Below the pieces are notes generated by a model. The model made no database searches, was not told the origin of the DNA, and saw nothing but the letters and a program-made list of their open reading frames with translations. From positions 3,844,001 to 3,908,000 of the forward strand of contig NZ_CP015750.1 of assembly GCF_001742185.1 (NCBI RefSeq): a DNA stretch of 64,000 nucleotides, in the 5' to 3' direction. This stretch comes from Pectobacterium wasabiae CFBP 3304. GTDB taxonomy: Bacteria; Pseudomonadota; Gammaproteobacteria; Enterobacterales; Enterobacteriaceae. The position numbers were made by a program, and so were the translations under genes. This document shows positions 1 through 7,063 of the stretch, piece by piece; positions within the stretch are counted from its first letter, which is position 1, and every line of letters starts with the position of its first letter.

Positions 1-413
1 CGGAGAACCTCGCAGCGAGTAAAGCGGGAATGGCAACGCTGGCGGTGCCGATTGAAACCAGCGAAGAAGCGTTCAATCCAAATGCAGTGAAAGTGGTTAC
101 CGACGCCGAGGGATACGCACTGTATTTTTCCCGTGCGACAATTCCTTGGGACAGGGAGCGTTTTGCTCAGTCGAAGGAAACCATTGGCGATCATTTCCTG
201 CGTCATATCGGCATTTATGCTTACCGTGCGGGATTTGTGCGACGTTATGTCACTTGGGCTCCAAGCCAACTGGAGCAAATCGAATTGTTGGAGCAACTGC
301 GCGTGTTGTGGTACGGAGAGAAGGTCCATGTTGCGGTCGCTAAAGCCGTTCCTAGTGTTGGTGTGGATACGCCAGAAGATCTAGCCCGCGTGCGACAAAT
401 CATGGCGAGTTAA
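1..413 (+). CDS. kdsB: 3-deoxy-manno-octulosonate cytidylyltransferase, C-terminal part
   Basis: This is the 3' end of kdsB; the start lies before the window and the first whole codon begins at position 3. KdsB activates Kdo with CTP to CMP-Kdo in the cytoplasm, for the inner core of lipopolysaccharide. About 136 C-terminal residues are visible, compared with roughly 248 in the whole E. coli enzyme. The stretch FNPNAVKVV, then the segment ending [11 protein letters not shown], and the terminal [12 protein letters not shown] are near-identical to enterobacterial KdsB. A strong hairpin terminator follows. In E. coli the next gene is ycbJ; here a pectate lyase gene stands in between. Confidence 0.96.
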   Translation, partial: ENLAASKAGMATLAVPIETSEEAFNPNAVKVVTDAEGYALYFSRATIPWDRERFAQSKETIGDHFLRHIGIYAYRAGFVRRYVTWAPSQLEQIELLEQLRVLWYGEKVHVAVAKAVPSVGVDTPEDLARVRQIMAS

Positions 414-437
414 TCAAACCTATCGCTCTGACCTCTT

Positions 438-490
438 ACTTCATGGGGAGTCTATTTTTACTGAATAGATTTTCTCCATGAAGTTTTTCT
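438..490 (+). terminator. Rho-independent terminator after kdsB
   Basis: A long hairpin: ACTTCATGG (438-446) pairs with CCATGAAGT (476-484), and inside it TCTATT (451-456) pairs with AATAGA (464-469). A T-rich run follows from 484. It lies 25 bases after the kdsB stop and separates kdsB from the pectate lyase gene. Confidence 0.85.
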
Positions 491-582
491 TCATATGACA
501 TTTTATTTTTTAAGTTATTTAGCACTTATTTAGATAAACATTCTTAAAAACTCTTAAATTACACGGCACCTCTTTATTCATC

Positions 583-597
583 GAAATGGTTCATTTC
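583..597. promoter_or_regulatory. Perfect 6-3-6 palindrome upstream of pectate lyase gene
   Basis: GAAATG-GTT-CATTTC is a perfect inverted repeat 116 bases before the pectate lyase start, in AT-rich DNA. It is a candidate operator. It resembles the size and AT-rich character of KdgR boxes, but the GAAA/TTTC spacing is 7 rather than the 5 of the usual KdgR consensus, so KdgR cannot be asserted. Confidence 0.4.
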
Positions 598-660
598 CTT
601 TTTTAATTTATGTGCCGCGAGCAGAACTTTTATTTTCATATTTAAATGCTACTATCAACT

Positions 661-688
661 CGCCATGTTCTTGCATGGCGTTTTATTT
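661..688 (+). promoter_or_regulatory. Terminator-like hairpin in pectate lyase leader
   Basis: CGCCATG (661-667) and CATGGCG (674-680) form a perfect 7-bp stem with a 6-nt loop, followed directly by TTTTATTT. It sits 33-52 bases before the chosen start codon, so transcripts from an upstream promoter would pass through it. It could be a second terminator or an attenuator; the sequence alone does not decide. Confidence 0.45.
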
Positions 689-712
689 ATTTCAGCTAAG
701 GATGGTAATAAT

Positions 713-2047
713 ATGAATGCTAAACATTATATTGCAAAAGTTTTCCTCGGCGGTATGTTAATGGGCGCGGCAGCGAGTAGCAGTGCTGCGGTTTATTACA
801 TGGCCTCCAACGGCAATGATGCGAATAACGGCAGTAAAAATTCTCCCTGGAAAACGATCGATCGTGCACAGAAAACATTAAATCCCGGTGACCGTTTGTG
901 GATCCGTGGCGGTAAATACGTGTTCACTAAGGGACTGAACGTCTGTGCTACTCGCACTGACGTCGTGAATGCGATCACACTGAGTAAGAGCGGCACTGAA
1001 GGTAAGCGCATTGAGTATTGGGCGTCTAGCGGAGAAGTGCCGATTTTTGATTTCAGCCAGATGCAGGATGATTGCCGGGTCAAAGGGTTCAATGTTGTTG
1101 CAGATTGGGTTTCCGTTAAAGGGTTGGAAATAACGGGTGTTCCACAACGTAATAACCTTAACCATGAATCCTGGGGAGTATGGAACAGGGGGAGTAATAA
1201 TATATTCGAACAATTGAATATTCACCATATTATGGGAACCGGCCTGTTCATCCAGCGCGGGGGAAATAACCTGGTATTGAATAGCGACTCTCACCATAAT
1301 TATGATCCACTGACATCTAATGGTGCAGGTCAAAGTGGAGATGGTTTTGGTGCGCACATCCCTGCTAATCAACCTGGTAATATTTTCCGTGGTTGCCGGG
1401 CGTGGGCAAACTCGGATGATGGTTTCGATTTAATTAATGCCTATTCTCCGGTATTGATTGAAAACTCTTGGGCTTGGTCGCACGGTTATTTACCGGGCAC
1501 AACACAATCCCTGGCTGCGGGTAACGGTAATGGTTTTAAAATCGGTGGCTACGGTGGCGTTTATGTGGCAAATGCGGTGAAACATACCGTGCGTAACTCG
1601 GTTGCGTTTCTAAATAAGGCAGCCGGTTTTTATGCTAATCACCATCCGGTAGCGAACGATTTCTTCAATAACACCGGTTATAAAAATAATCCTAACTTTA
1701 ATATCCGCGGCATTGATGCAAATGGAAAAGCGGTTGGGCTGGGTACGCTGCGCAATAACGTGTCTCACGGCGGTAAAGACTTGTCGTTCTCCGATGGAGC
1801 GAACATGCGCTATAACTCGTGGGATCTGAAAATTGCGGTATCGGATGCTGACTTCGAGAGTGTTTCCGTAACTGGATGGGATGCGCCGCGTCAGGCGGAT
1901 GGCAGTTTGCCTGTACTGAAGAGCCTGCGTCTTGCGTCGAGGAGCGCGCTAATCAACAAGGGGGGGATGTCAAACTGCCTTATAAAGGATCAGCGCCAGA
2001 TTTGGGTGCCTTTGAACGTGAGTAATGTTGGGGCGTTAGTACACTAG
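713..2047 (+). CDS. pelL: Secreted pectate lyase, family PL9 (PelL-like), C-terminus frameshifted
   Basis: Family-9 polysaccharide lyases cleave polygalacturonate by beta-elimination in a right-handed parallel beta-helix; soft-rot bacteria secrete them to macerate plant tissue. The start at 713 has an AAGGA site at 698-702 and gives a classic signal peptide (about residues 1-24, ending SSSAA). Asp210, Asp235, Asp236 and Asp239 (motif SDDGFD) and Lys276 (motif NGFKIGG) match in position the calcium ligands and catalytic lysine known for Dickeya PelL/Pel9A. The read frame continues to 2047 (444 aa), but its last 26 residues look unlike the family. After seven G (1960-1966) the neighbouring frame encodes DVKLPYKGSAPDLGAFERE and stops at 2025, which is the usual beta-helix ending. 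One extra G would restore a 437-aa protein. Function of the present product is therefore uncertain. Confidence 0.85.
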   Translation: MNAKHYIAKVFLGGMLMGAAASSSAAVYYMASNGNDANNGSKNSPWKTIDRAQKTLNPGDRLWIRGGKYVFTKGLNVCATRTDVVNAITLSKSGTEGKRIEYWASSGEVPIFDFSQMQDDCRVKGFNVVADWVSVKGLEITGVPQRNNLNHESWGVWNRGSNNIFEQLNIHHIMGTGLFIQRGGNNLVLNSDSHHNYDPLTSNGAGQSGDGFGAHIPANQPGNIFRGCRAWANSDDGFDLINAYSPVLIENSWAWSHGYLPGTTQSLAAGNGNGFKIGGYGGVYVANAVKHTVRNSVAFLNKAAGFYANHHPVANDFFNNTGYKNNPNFNIRGIDANGKAVGLGTLRNNVSHGGKDLSFSDGANMRYNSWDLKIAVSDADFESVSVTGWDAPRQADGSLPVLKSLRLASRSALINKGGMSNCLIKDQRQIWVPLNVSNVGALVH

Positions 2048-2057
2048 CCTGTCACTC

Positions 2058-2091
2058 GCAATATTCCCTGCAGCCCAGCAGGGAATATTGC
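2058..2091. terminator. Perfect 14-bp hairpin after pectate lyase gene
   Basis: GCAATATTCCCTGC (2058-2071) and its exact complement (2078-2091) enclose a 6-nt loop, 10 bases after the pectate lyase stop. There is no T-run on either side, so it may act as a transcript-end stabiliser or factor-assisted terminator rather than a canonical one. The remaining bases to ycbJ show no further feature. Confidence 0.55.
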
Positions 2092-2225
2092 TGCAATAAC
2101 GTCGGTAGGGCGCGCTCCTTGCCGTCATTGATCCCCGTTTATTTGATCTGCGTTGAAGTATTTGTCATCTGCCCGCCGCATCATGGTAAATGGAGCTATT
2201 TGGCTCAACTGAGGTATAGCCATTT

Positions 2226-3119
2226 ATGGAACAGTTGAAATCAGAACTCAGTACGGTTTTGGGGGAAAGCCTCAGCCGGCTTGAGCGCATAAGCGAACAG
2301 CCTTATGCGGATCTGTATGCCTTGTATGACAAAGAAGGCAACGCCATTCCTTTGTTGGCTAAAAGTTATGTTTGTCAGGGCGTGGCACAACAGGAAGCCT
2401 ATAAACTCTCGATGCTGGCGCGTGAAGGTGATGCCCGTCTGCCAACCGTCTATGGGTTGGTACTGACGCAACAGCAACCTTATCGAGAACTGTTGCTGAT
2501 TGAGCGCTTGCGCGGCGTGTCGGTGGAAGCGCCACCAAGAAACGGCCAGCGCTGGACGCTGCTGATGGACCAAATTGTTGAAAACGTATTGGCCTGGCAC
2601 CGAATTGACAGCCATGGTTGTGTCGGTTCTGTCGATAGCACGCAGGACAACGATTGGTTCAGTTGGTATCAACAGCGTCTGGAAGTCTTGTGGTCTACGT
2701 TGCTTAATGTCAATGCGCCACAACTCACACAGCAGGATCGTACCGTGCTTTATCGCTCTCGCCAGTGCCTGAGGGGGTTGTTTGAGGATTTTGACGATAA
2801 CTGTGTATTGGTGCACGGTAACCTGTCGCTACGCAGTATGTTGAAGGATGCGCGTAGCGATCAGCTATTAGCGATGATTAATCCGGGGATGATGTTGTGG
2901 GCACCCAGAGAGTATGAACTCTTCCGGCTTTGCGAGTCTGGCATGCCAGAACAACTGCTTTATCATTACCTGAAACAGGCACCGGTATCTGAATCTTTCG
3001 TCTACCGGCGCTGGCTGTATGTGATTTGGGAAGCGGTATCCCGTTATATCCATACGGGACAGCTAGACCGTCAGCTATTTGATGTGGCCTCCCGCGAACT
3101 CTCCCCTTGGCTGGTGTGA
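2226..3119 (+). CDS. ycbJ: YcbJ, aminoglycoside-phosphotransferase-fold protein of unknown function
   Basis: This 297-aa cytoplasmic protein matches E. coli YcbJ over its full length and in position (kdsB-ycbJ-elyC). It has the APH/choline-kinase-like layout: a candidate ATP lysine near residue 46, and the catalytic-loop motif at 197-199. That motif reads HGN where active kinases have HGD, and the second metal motif reads INP at 218-220 instead of a D-containing one. From memory E. coli YcbJ also has HGN, so the substitution seems to be a family trait and suggests a pseudokinase or an altered activity. The substrate is unknown. A GAGGT ribosome site lies about 10 bases before the ATG. Its 3' end overlaps the convergent elyC by 49 bases. 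Confidence 0.9.
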   Translation: MEQLKSELSTVLGESLSRLERISEQPYADLYALYDKEGNAIPLLAKSYVCQGVAQQEAYKLSMLAREGDARLPTVYGLVLTQQQPYRELLLIERLRGVSVEAPPRNGQRWTLLMDQIVENVLAWHRIDSHGCVGSVDSTQDNDWFSWYQQRLEVLWSTLLNVNAPQLTQQDRTVLYRSRQCLRGLFEDFDDNCVLVHGNLSLRSMLKDARSDQLLAMINPGMMLWAPREYELFRLCESGMPEQLLYHYLKQAPVSESFVYRRWLYVIWEAVSRYIHTGQLDRQLFDVASRELSPWLV

Positions 3120-3919
3120 GCCTGTGGTTGTTCGGCGTCATGAGGTGTTGTTGACGTTCCCTTTAGTGACTGCCAGAGACGGCCGAGTGTTTCGTACCAA
3201 GCGCGCTCGCTGTGCGATAGATAGTAAGCGGAAGGGAATACCTTTTCCCACGGGTTGAGCGCGGACGTGATGGCCATCTGATTTGCCGGAGCCGGAATCG
3301 GCGCTAGCCCCTGAGCTTGAAAAAACCGCATGGCGCGAGGCAGGTGGTTGGCCGAAGTTACCAGCAAGAAAGGGCGATCGCCAACAATCTTAGCGGTGGC
3401 TGCCGCTTCTTCTTCCGTATCTCTCGGTGTATCCAGAATGACGATATCCTGCTGGGGAATGCCCAGACTCTCTGCCACCAGCGCCGCGGTTTTCGCGCTG
3501 CTGACAGGGTTACTTTGCGCTGCTCCACCCGTAAAAATCAATTTTGCGCCGGGGTTGGCATGATAAAGACGAACGCCTTCCGTGACGCGCGGGAGGCTGT
3601 TGCTAATGAGATTAGAACTGGGTGCCCATTCTACGTTATAGGTATAGCCCCCGCCTAATACGACAATATAGGCGGCGTTATCCGCTTGTGGCGTTTGTCG
3701 CCAGGTTGGGTACTGTGATTCCAGTGGTAACAACAGCCGATCGGCAACAGGTTGCAGGCTGAGGAGAATAAGCATCAGCCAACTGGCTAATATCATCGTT
3801 TTCCCCGTGCGCTGCCGCTGGGTAAACCAGAGTAGCAACAGGCCAACACCCATCAAAAGTAATAGCAATGGCAGAGGTTGCAGAAGGCCACCGACGAACT
3901 TTTTGAGTGTGAAAAGCAT
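3071..3919 (-). CDS. elyC: ElyC, envelope biogenesis factor (DUF218)
   Basis: ElyC (formerly YcbC) is an inner-membrane protein needed for normal peptidoglycan synthesis at low temperature in E. coli, linked to undecaprenyl-phosphate carrier metabolism. The 282-aa product has two N-terminal membrane segments (about 15-32 and 42-58) and then a DUF218 domain beginning YIVVLGGGY (84-92) with the family TGG segment at 130-132. The start has a good AAGGAGT site. The C-terminus runs about 20 residues beyond the E. coli protein and is low-complexity, Ser/Thr/Glu-rich; this tail accounts for the overlap with ycbJ. It is transcribed opposite to its neighbours. Confidence 0.93.
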   Translation of the reverse strand: MLFTLKKFVGGLLQPLPLLLLLMGVGLLLLWFTQRQRTGKTMILASWLMLILLSLQPVADRLLLPLESQYPTWRQTPQADNAAYIVVLGGGYTYNVEWAPSSNLISNSLPRVTEGVRLYHANPGAKLIFTGGAAQSNPVSSAKTAALVAESLGIPQQDIVILDTPRDTEEEAAATAKIVGDRPFLLVTSANHLPRAMRFFQAQGLAPIPAPANQMAITSALNPWEKVFPSAYYLSHSERAWYETLGRLWQSLKGTSTTPHDAEQPQAHTSQGESSREATSNS

Positions 3920-3989
3920 AAAATTGCACTCCTTTTGAGTGAAAAAAACGCATTTGGGAAGATATCATGCGGTAAGGCCATTTATTCTA

Positions 3990-4020
3990 AGCCAGCCTGT
4001 GCCAAAATGGCAGGCTGGAA
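3990..4020. repeat. Imperfect inverted repeat in the elyC-cmoM intergenic region
   Basis: CCAGCCTG and CAGGCTGG flank a short stretch that itself contains GCCA/TGGC, so the strand can fold into a hairpin with a small bulge. It lies about 70 bases before cmoM, between two divergent genes. No T-run follows; its role is unknown. Confidence 0.4.
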
Positions 4021-4085
4021 AAATGCATCGCGCAGACACGAGCTGCACGAGCTATCCCCGTTTATATGATGCGGAACAATGACTG

Positions 4086-4871
4086 ATGCAGGATCGCAAT
4101 TTTAACGATATCGCCGAAAAATTTTCTCAGAATATTTATGGCACCACGAAGGGGAGACTTCGGCAGGCGGTATTGTGGCAGGATCTTGACGGTCTTTTGG
4201 CCCAGCTTCCGGCCCGGCCTTTGCGTATCCTTGATGCTGGTGGCGGTGAAGGGCAGATGGCCTGCCGTCTGGCGGCTTTAGGACATCAGGTATTGTTGTG
4301 TGATGTTTCCGATGAGATGATTCAGCGCGCCAAAAACGCGGCGGCGGCGCAGGGCGTCGCCGATAATATACGTTTTGTGCAGTGTGCCGCACAGGATATT
4401 GCGCAATATATGGAAAGCCCCGCCGATCTGATATTGTTCCACGCGGTGCTGGAGTGGGTCGCGCAACCGCAGCAGGCACTGAAAATATTGTATGATTGCC
4501 TGTCGCCGGGCGGTGCGCTGTCTTTGATGTTTTATAATCGTCACGGGCTGTTGATGCGTAACATGGTACTGGGCAACTTCGATTATGTGCAGGCCGGCAT
4601 GCTGAAGAAAAAACGGCGCACGCTATCGCCAGACCATCCGCTGGATCCGCAAGAGGTGTACGGCTGGCTTGATGAGATGGGGCTGACCATCAGCGGAAAA
4701 ACCGGTGTGCGGGTGTTTCATGACTACTTGCAGAATAAGCAGCAGCAAATTGATAAGTTTGCCGACATTCTGGAGCTTGAACAGCGGTATTGCCGACAAG
4801 AACCGTTTGTGAGTTTGGGCCGTTATATCCATGTCATGGCGCATAAACCCCATTTGAAGGATGCATTATGA
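4086..4871 (+). CDS. cmoM: tRNA 5-carboxymethoxyuridine methyltransferase CmoM
   Basis: CmoM (formerly SmtA) methylates 5-carboxymethoxyuridine at tRNA position 34 to its methyl ester, using S-adenosylmethionine. The 261-aa protein begins [13 protein letters not shown], nearly identical to E. coli CmoM, with class-I methyltransferase motif I LDAGGGEG at 49-56 and the acidic CDVSDEM segment after it. It is the first gene of the cmoM-mukF-mukE-mukB cluster and overlaps mukF by four bases (ATGA at 4868-4871), which implies translational coupling. The partner enzymes CmoA and CmoB are also in this window, at 55.5-57.2 kb. Confidence 0.96.
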   Translation: MQDRNFNDIAEKFSQNIYGTTKGRLRQAVLWQDLDGLLAQLPARPLRILDAGGGEGQMACRLAALGHQVLLCDVSDEMIQRAKNAAAAQGVADNIRFVQCAAQDIAQYMESPADLILFHAVLEWVAQPQQALKILYDCLSPGGALSLMFYNRHGLLMRNMVLGNFDYVQAGMLKKKRRTLSPDHPLDPQEVYGWLDEMGLTISGKTGVRVFHDYLQNKQQQIDKFADILELEQRYCRQEPFVSLGRYIHVMAHKPHLKDAL

Positions 4872-6193
4872 GTGATTTTTCCCAGACTGTACCCGAACTG
4901 GTCGCCTGGGCACGAAAAAATGATTTCTCCATTTCCCTCCCCACTGAACGCCTGGCGTTTTTGATGGCGGTCGCGACGCTTAATGGCGAACGTATGGATG
5001 GTGAAATGAGTGAAGGTGAACTGATTGATGCCTTCCGCCATGTGAGTCAGGGATTTGATCAGACGAACGAAACCGTTACCGTCCGCGCCAATAACGCGAT
5101 TAACGATCTGGTGCGTCAGCGGTTGCTTAATCGCTTTACCAGCGAACAGGCTGAAGGCAATGCGATTTATCGTCTGACGCCGCTGGGGATCGGCATCACT
5201 GATTATTACATCCGGCAGCGTGAGTTCTCAACGCTGCGGCTTTCGATGCAGCTTTCTATTGTGGCGCAAGAACTCAGTCGCGCGGCTGATGCGGCGGAAG
5301 AGGATGGCGATGAGTTTCACTGGCACCGCAATGTGTTTGCACCGCTGAAATATTCCGTAGCTGAAATCTTTGACAGTATCGATCTGTCGCAGCGGGTGAT
5401 GGATGAGCAGCAGCAGGGGGTTAAAGATGATATCGCGGCGCTGTTAAACCAGGACTGGCGAGCGGCGATCAGTAGTTGTGAACAACTGCTGACAGAAACG
5501 TCATCTACGCTGCGCGAATTGCAGGATACGCTTGAAGCTGCAGGCGACAAATTGCAGACGAGCCTGTTGAGCATTCAGGATGCGATCATGAATAACCCGC
5601 ATAATCTGGAGCTTGTCGACAAGCTGGTGTTTGATCTGCAAAACAAACTCGATCGTATTGTGAGCTGGGGACAGCAGACGATAGATCTGTGGATTGGTTA
5701 CGACCGCCACGTACACAAGTTTATCCGTACTGCGATTGATATGGATAAAAACCGCGTCTTTGCCCAGCGCCTGCGTCAATCGGTGCAGAGCTATTTCGAT
5801 AGCCCTTGGGCGTTGACGTTCGCCAACGCGGATCGCCTGTTGGATATGCGTGATGAAGAGCTGACGCTGCGTAGTGAAGAAGTGACCGGTGAACTGCCAC
5901 CGGAACTGGAATACGAAGAGTTTAGTGAAATGCGCGAGCAGTTAATCGCGCTGGTCGAGCAGGCGCTGCATAAATATAAAGCGCAACAGATTCCGCTGGA
6001 TTTGAGTGAAGTGATGCGTGAATACCTCACGCAGCATCCTCGCTCGCGGCATTTTGATGTTGCCCGAATCGTGGTCGACCAGGCAGTACGTCTGGGCGTA
6101 GCCGAAACAGATTTCTCCGGATTGCCAGCACTGTGGCAGGCAATCAATGATTACGGAGCCAAGGTGCAGGCCCATGTCATCGACAAATATTGA
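4868..6193 (+). CDS. mukF: Chromosome partition protein MukF (kleisin)
   Basis: MukF is the kleisin of the MukBEF condensin: it dimerises, binds MukE, and bridges the MukB heads to organise and segregate the chromosome. The 441-aa protein aligns over its full length with E. coli MukF (about 440 aa). It has an N-terminal winged-helix dimerisation region (about 1-120), a helical middle, a flexible acidic linker near 330-350 that binds MukE, and a C-terminal winged helix that binds the MukB head. It overlaps cmoM by four bases and mukE by 20, the usual operon packing. Confidence 0.98.
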   Translation: MSDFSQTVPELVAWARKNDFSISLPTERLAFLMAVATLNGERMDGEMSEGELIDAFRHVSQGFDQTNETVTVRANNAINDLVRQRLLNRFTSEQAEGNAIYRLTPLGIGITDYYIRQREFSTLRLSMQLSIVAQELSRAADAAEEDGDEFHWHRNVFAPLKYSVAEIFDSIDLSQRVMDEQQQGVKDDIAALLNQDWRAAISSCEQLLTETSSTLRELQDTLEAAGDKLQTSLLSIQDAIMNNPHNLELVDKLVFDLQNKLDRIVSWGQQTIDLWIGYDRHVHKFIRTAIDMDKNRVFAQRLRQSVQSYFDSPWALTFANADRLLDMRDEELTLRSEEVTGELPPELEYEEFSEMREQLIALVEQALHKYKAQQIPLDLSEVMREYLTQHPRSRHFDVARIVVDQAVRLGVAETDFSGLPALWQAINDYGAKVQAHVIDKY

Positions 6194-6896
6194 ACAATTT
6201 ATGCCAGTAAAGCTGGCAACCGCGCTGTCGAATAACCTCTTTCCTGCGCTGGACAGCCAATTGCGCGCCGGTCGCCATATTGGTATTGAAGAACTGGAAA
6301 ACCATGTGTTTTTGATGGATTTTCAGGAAGTGTTGGAGGAGTTCTACAGCCGTTACAACGTGGAACTGATCCGCGCGCCGGAAGGATTTTTCTATCTGCG
6401 TCCGCGCTCTACCACGCTGATCCCCCGCTCGGTGCTATCTGAGTTGGATATGATGGTAGGGAAAATCCTCTGTTATCTCTATCTGAGCCCTGAACGCCTG
6501 GCGCACGAAGGTATTTTCAGCCAGCAGGAGCTTTATGAAGAGTTGCTGAGTCTGGCCGATGAAAGCAAGCTGCTGAAGCTGGTTAACCAGCGTTCCACCG
6601 GTTCCGATCTGGATCGCCAAAAGTTGCAGGAAAAAGTCAGAACCTCGCTTAACCGTTTACGTCGGCTAGGCATGATCTACTTTATGGGCAATGACAGCAG
6701 CAAATTCAGAATTACCGAATCGGTGTTTCGCTTTGGGGCAGATGTGCGCAGCGGCGATGATGCCCGCGAAGCGCAGCTCCGCATGATTCGCGATGGTGAA
6801 GCGATGCCTGTTGAAGGTAGTTTGTCGCTGAAAGATGACAGCGACGATAACGATCGCACCGATGATATCGCGCCAGAAACGGGCGAGGATGAATAA
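6174..6896 (+). CDS. mukE: Chromosome partition protein MukE
   Basis: MukE is the KITE-type winged-helix subunit that binds MukF and regulates MukB head engagement. The start at 6174 was chosen because [15 protein letters not shown] matches the E. coli N-terminus; an upstream in-frame start would add nine unrelated residues. The protein is 240 aa, ending in an acidic tail (GEDE). The E. coli gene runs straight into mukB, but here a 145-bp inverted-repeat element begins at once after the stop codon. Confidence 0.97.
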   Translation: MSSTNIEQFMPVKLATALSNNLFPALDSQLRAGRHIGIEELENHVFLMDFQEVLEEFYSRYNVELIRAPEGFFYLRPRSTTLIPRSVLSELDMMVGKILCYLYLSPERLAHEGIFSQQELYEELLSLADESKLLKLVNQRSTGSDLDRQKLQEKVRTSLNRLRRLGMIYFMGNDSSKFRITESVFRFGADVRSGDDAREAQLRMIRDGEAMPVEGSLSLKDDSDDNDRTDDIAPETGEDE

Positions 6897-7041
6897 GAGC
6901 TTATCCCATTAGAGCTATTTCATTTGCCATTTTGAACCTGGGCAGTGCTCGAAATCCTCACGTACTACGTGTACGCTCCGGTTTCTGCGCGCTGTCCGTG
7001 TCCAAACTGACTGCACCAATAACGCCTACTGGGATGGGCTC
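6897..7041. repeat. MITE-like intergenic repeat between mukE and mukB
   Basis: The ends GAGCTTATCCCATTAG (6897-6912) and CTACTGGGATGGGCTC (7026-7041) are inverted repeats matching at 13 of 16 positions. The interior holds CACGTACTACGTGTACG (near 6960) and GCGCGC-rich palindromes. The nine bases GAGGATGAA occur on both sides (6885-6893 at the mukE end, 7050-7058 before mukB), perhaps an insertion duplication although not flush with the ends. From memory, similar sequences are dispersed in Pectobacterium genomes. It encodes no protein. mukB keeps an AGGA ribosome site at 7051-7054. Confidence 0.75.
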
Positions 7042-7063
7042 TCAGTGTTGAGGATGAACAGGA

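Noticed and set aside
583..597. KdgR box for the pectate lyase gene
   Set aside because: Palindromic, but the GAAA-TTTC spacing is 7 rather than 5, so I keep it only as an unnamed palindrome.
2058..2091. Pectate lyase hairpin as part of a dispersed repeat family
   Set aside because: The sequence matches none of the other hairpins or repeats in the window; it is best read as a local transcription-end structure.
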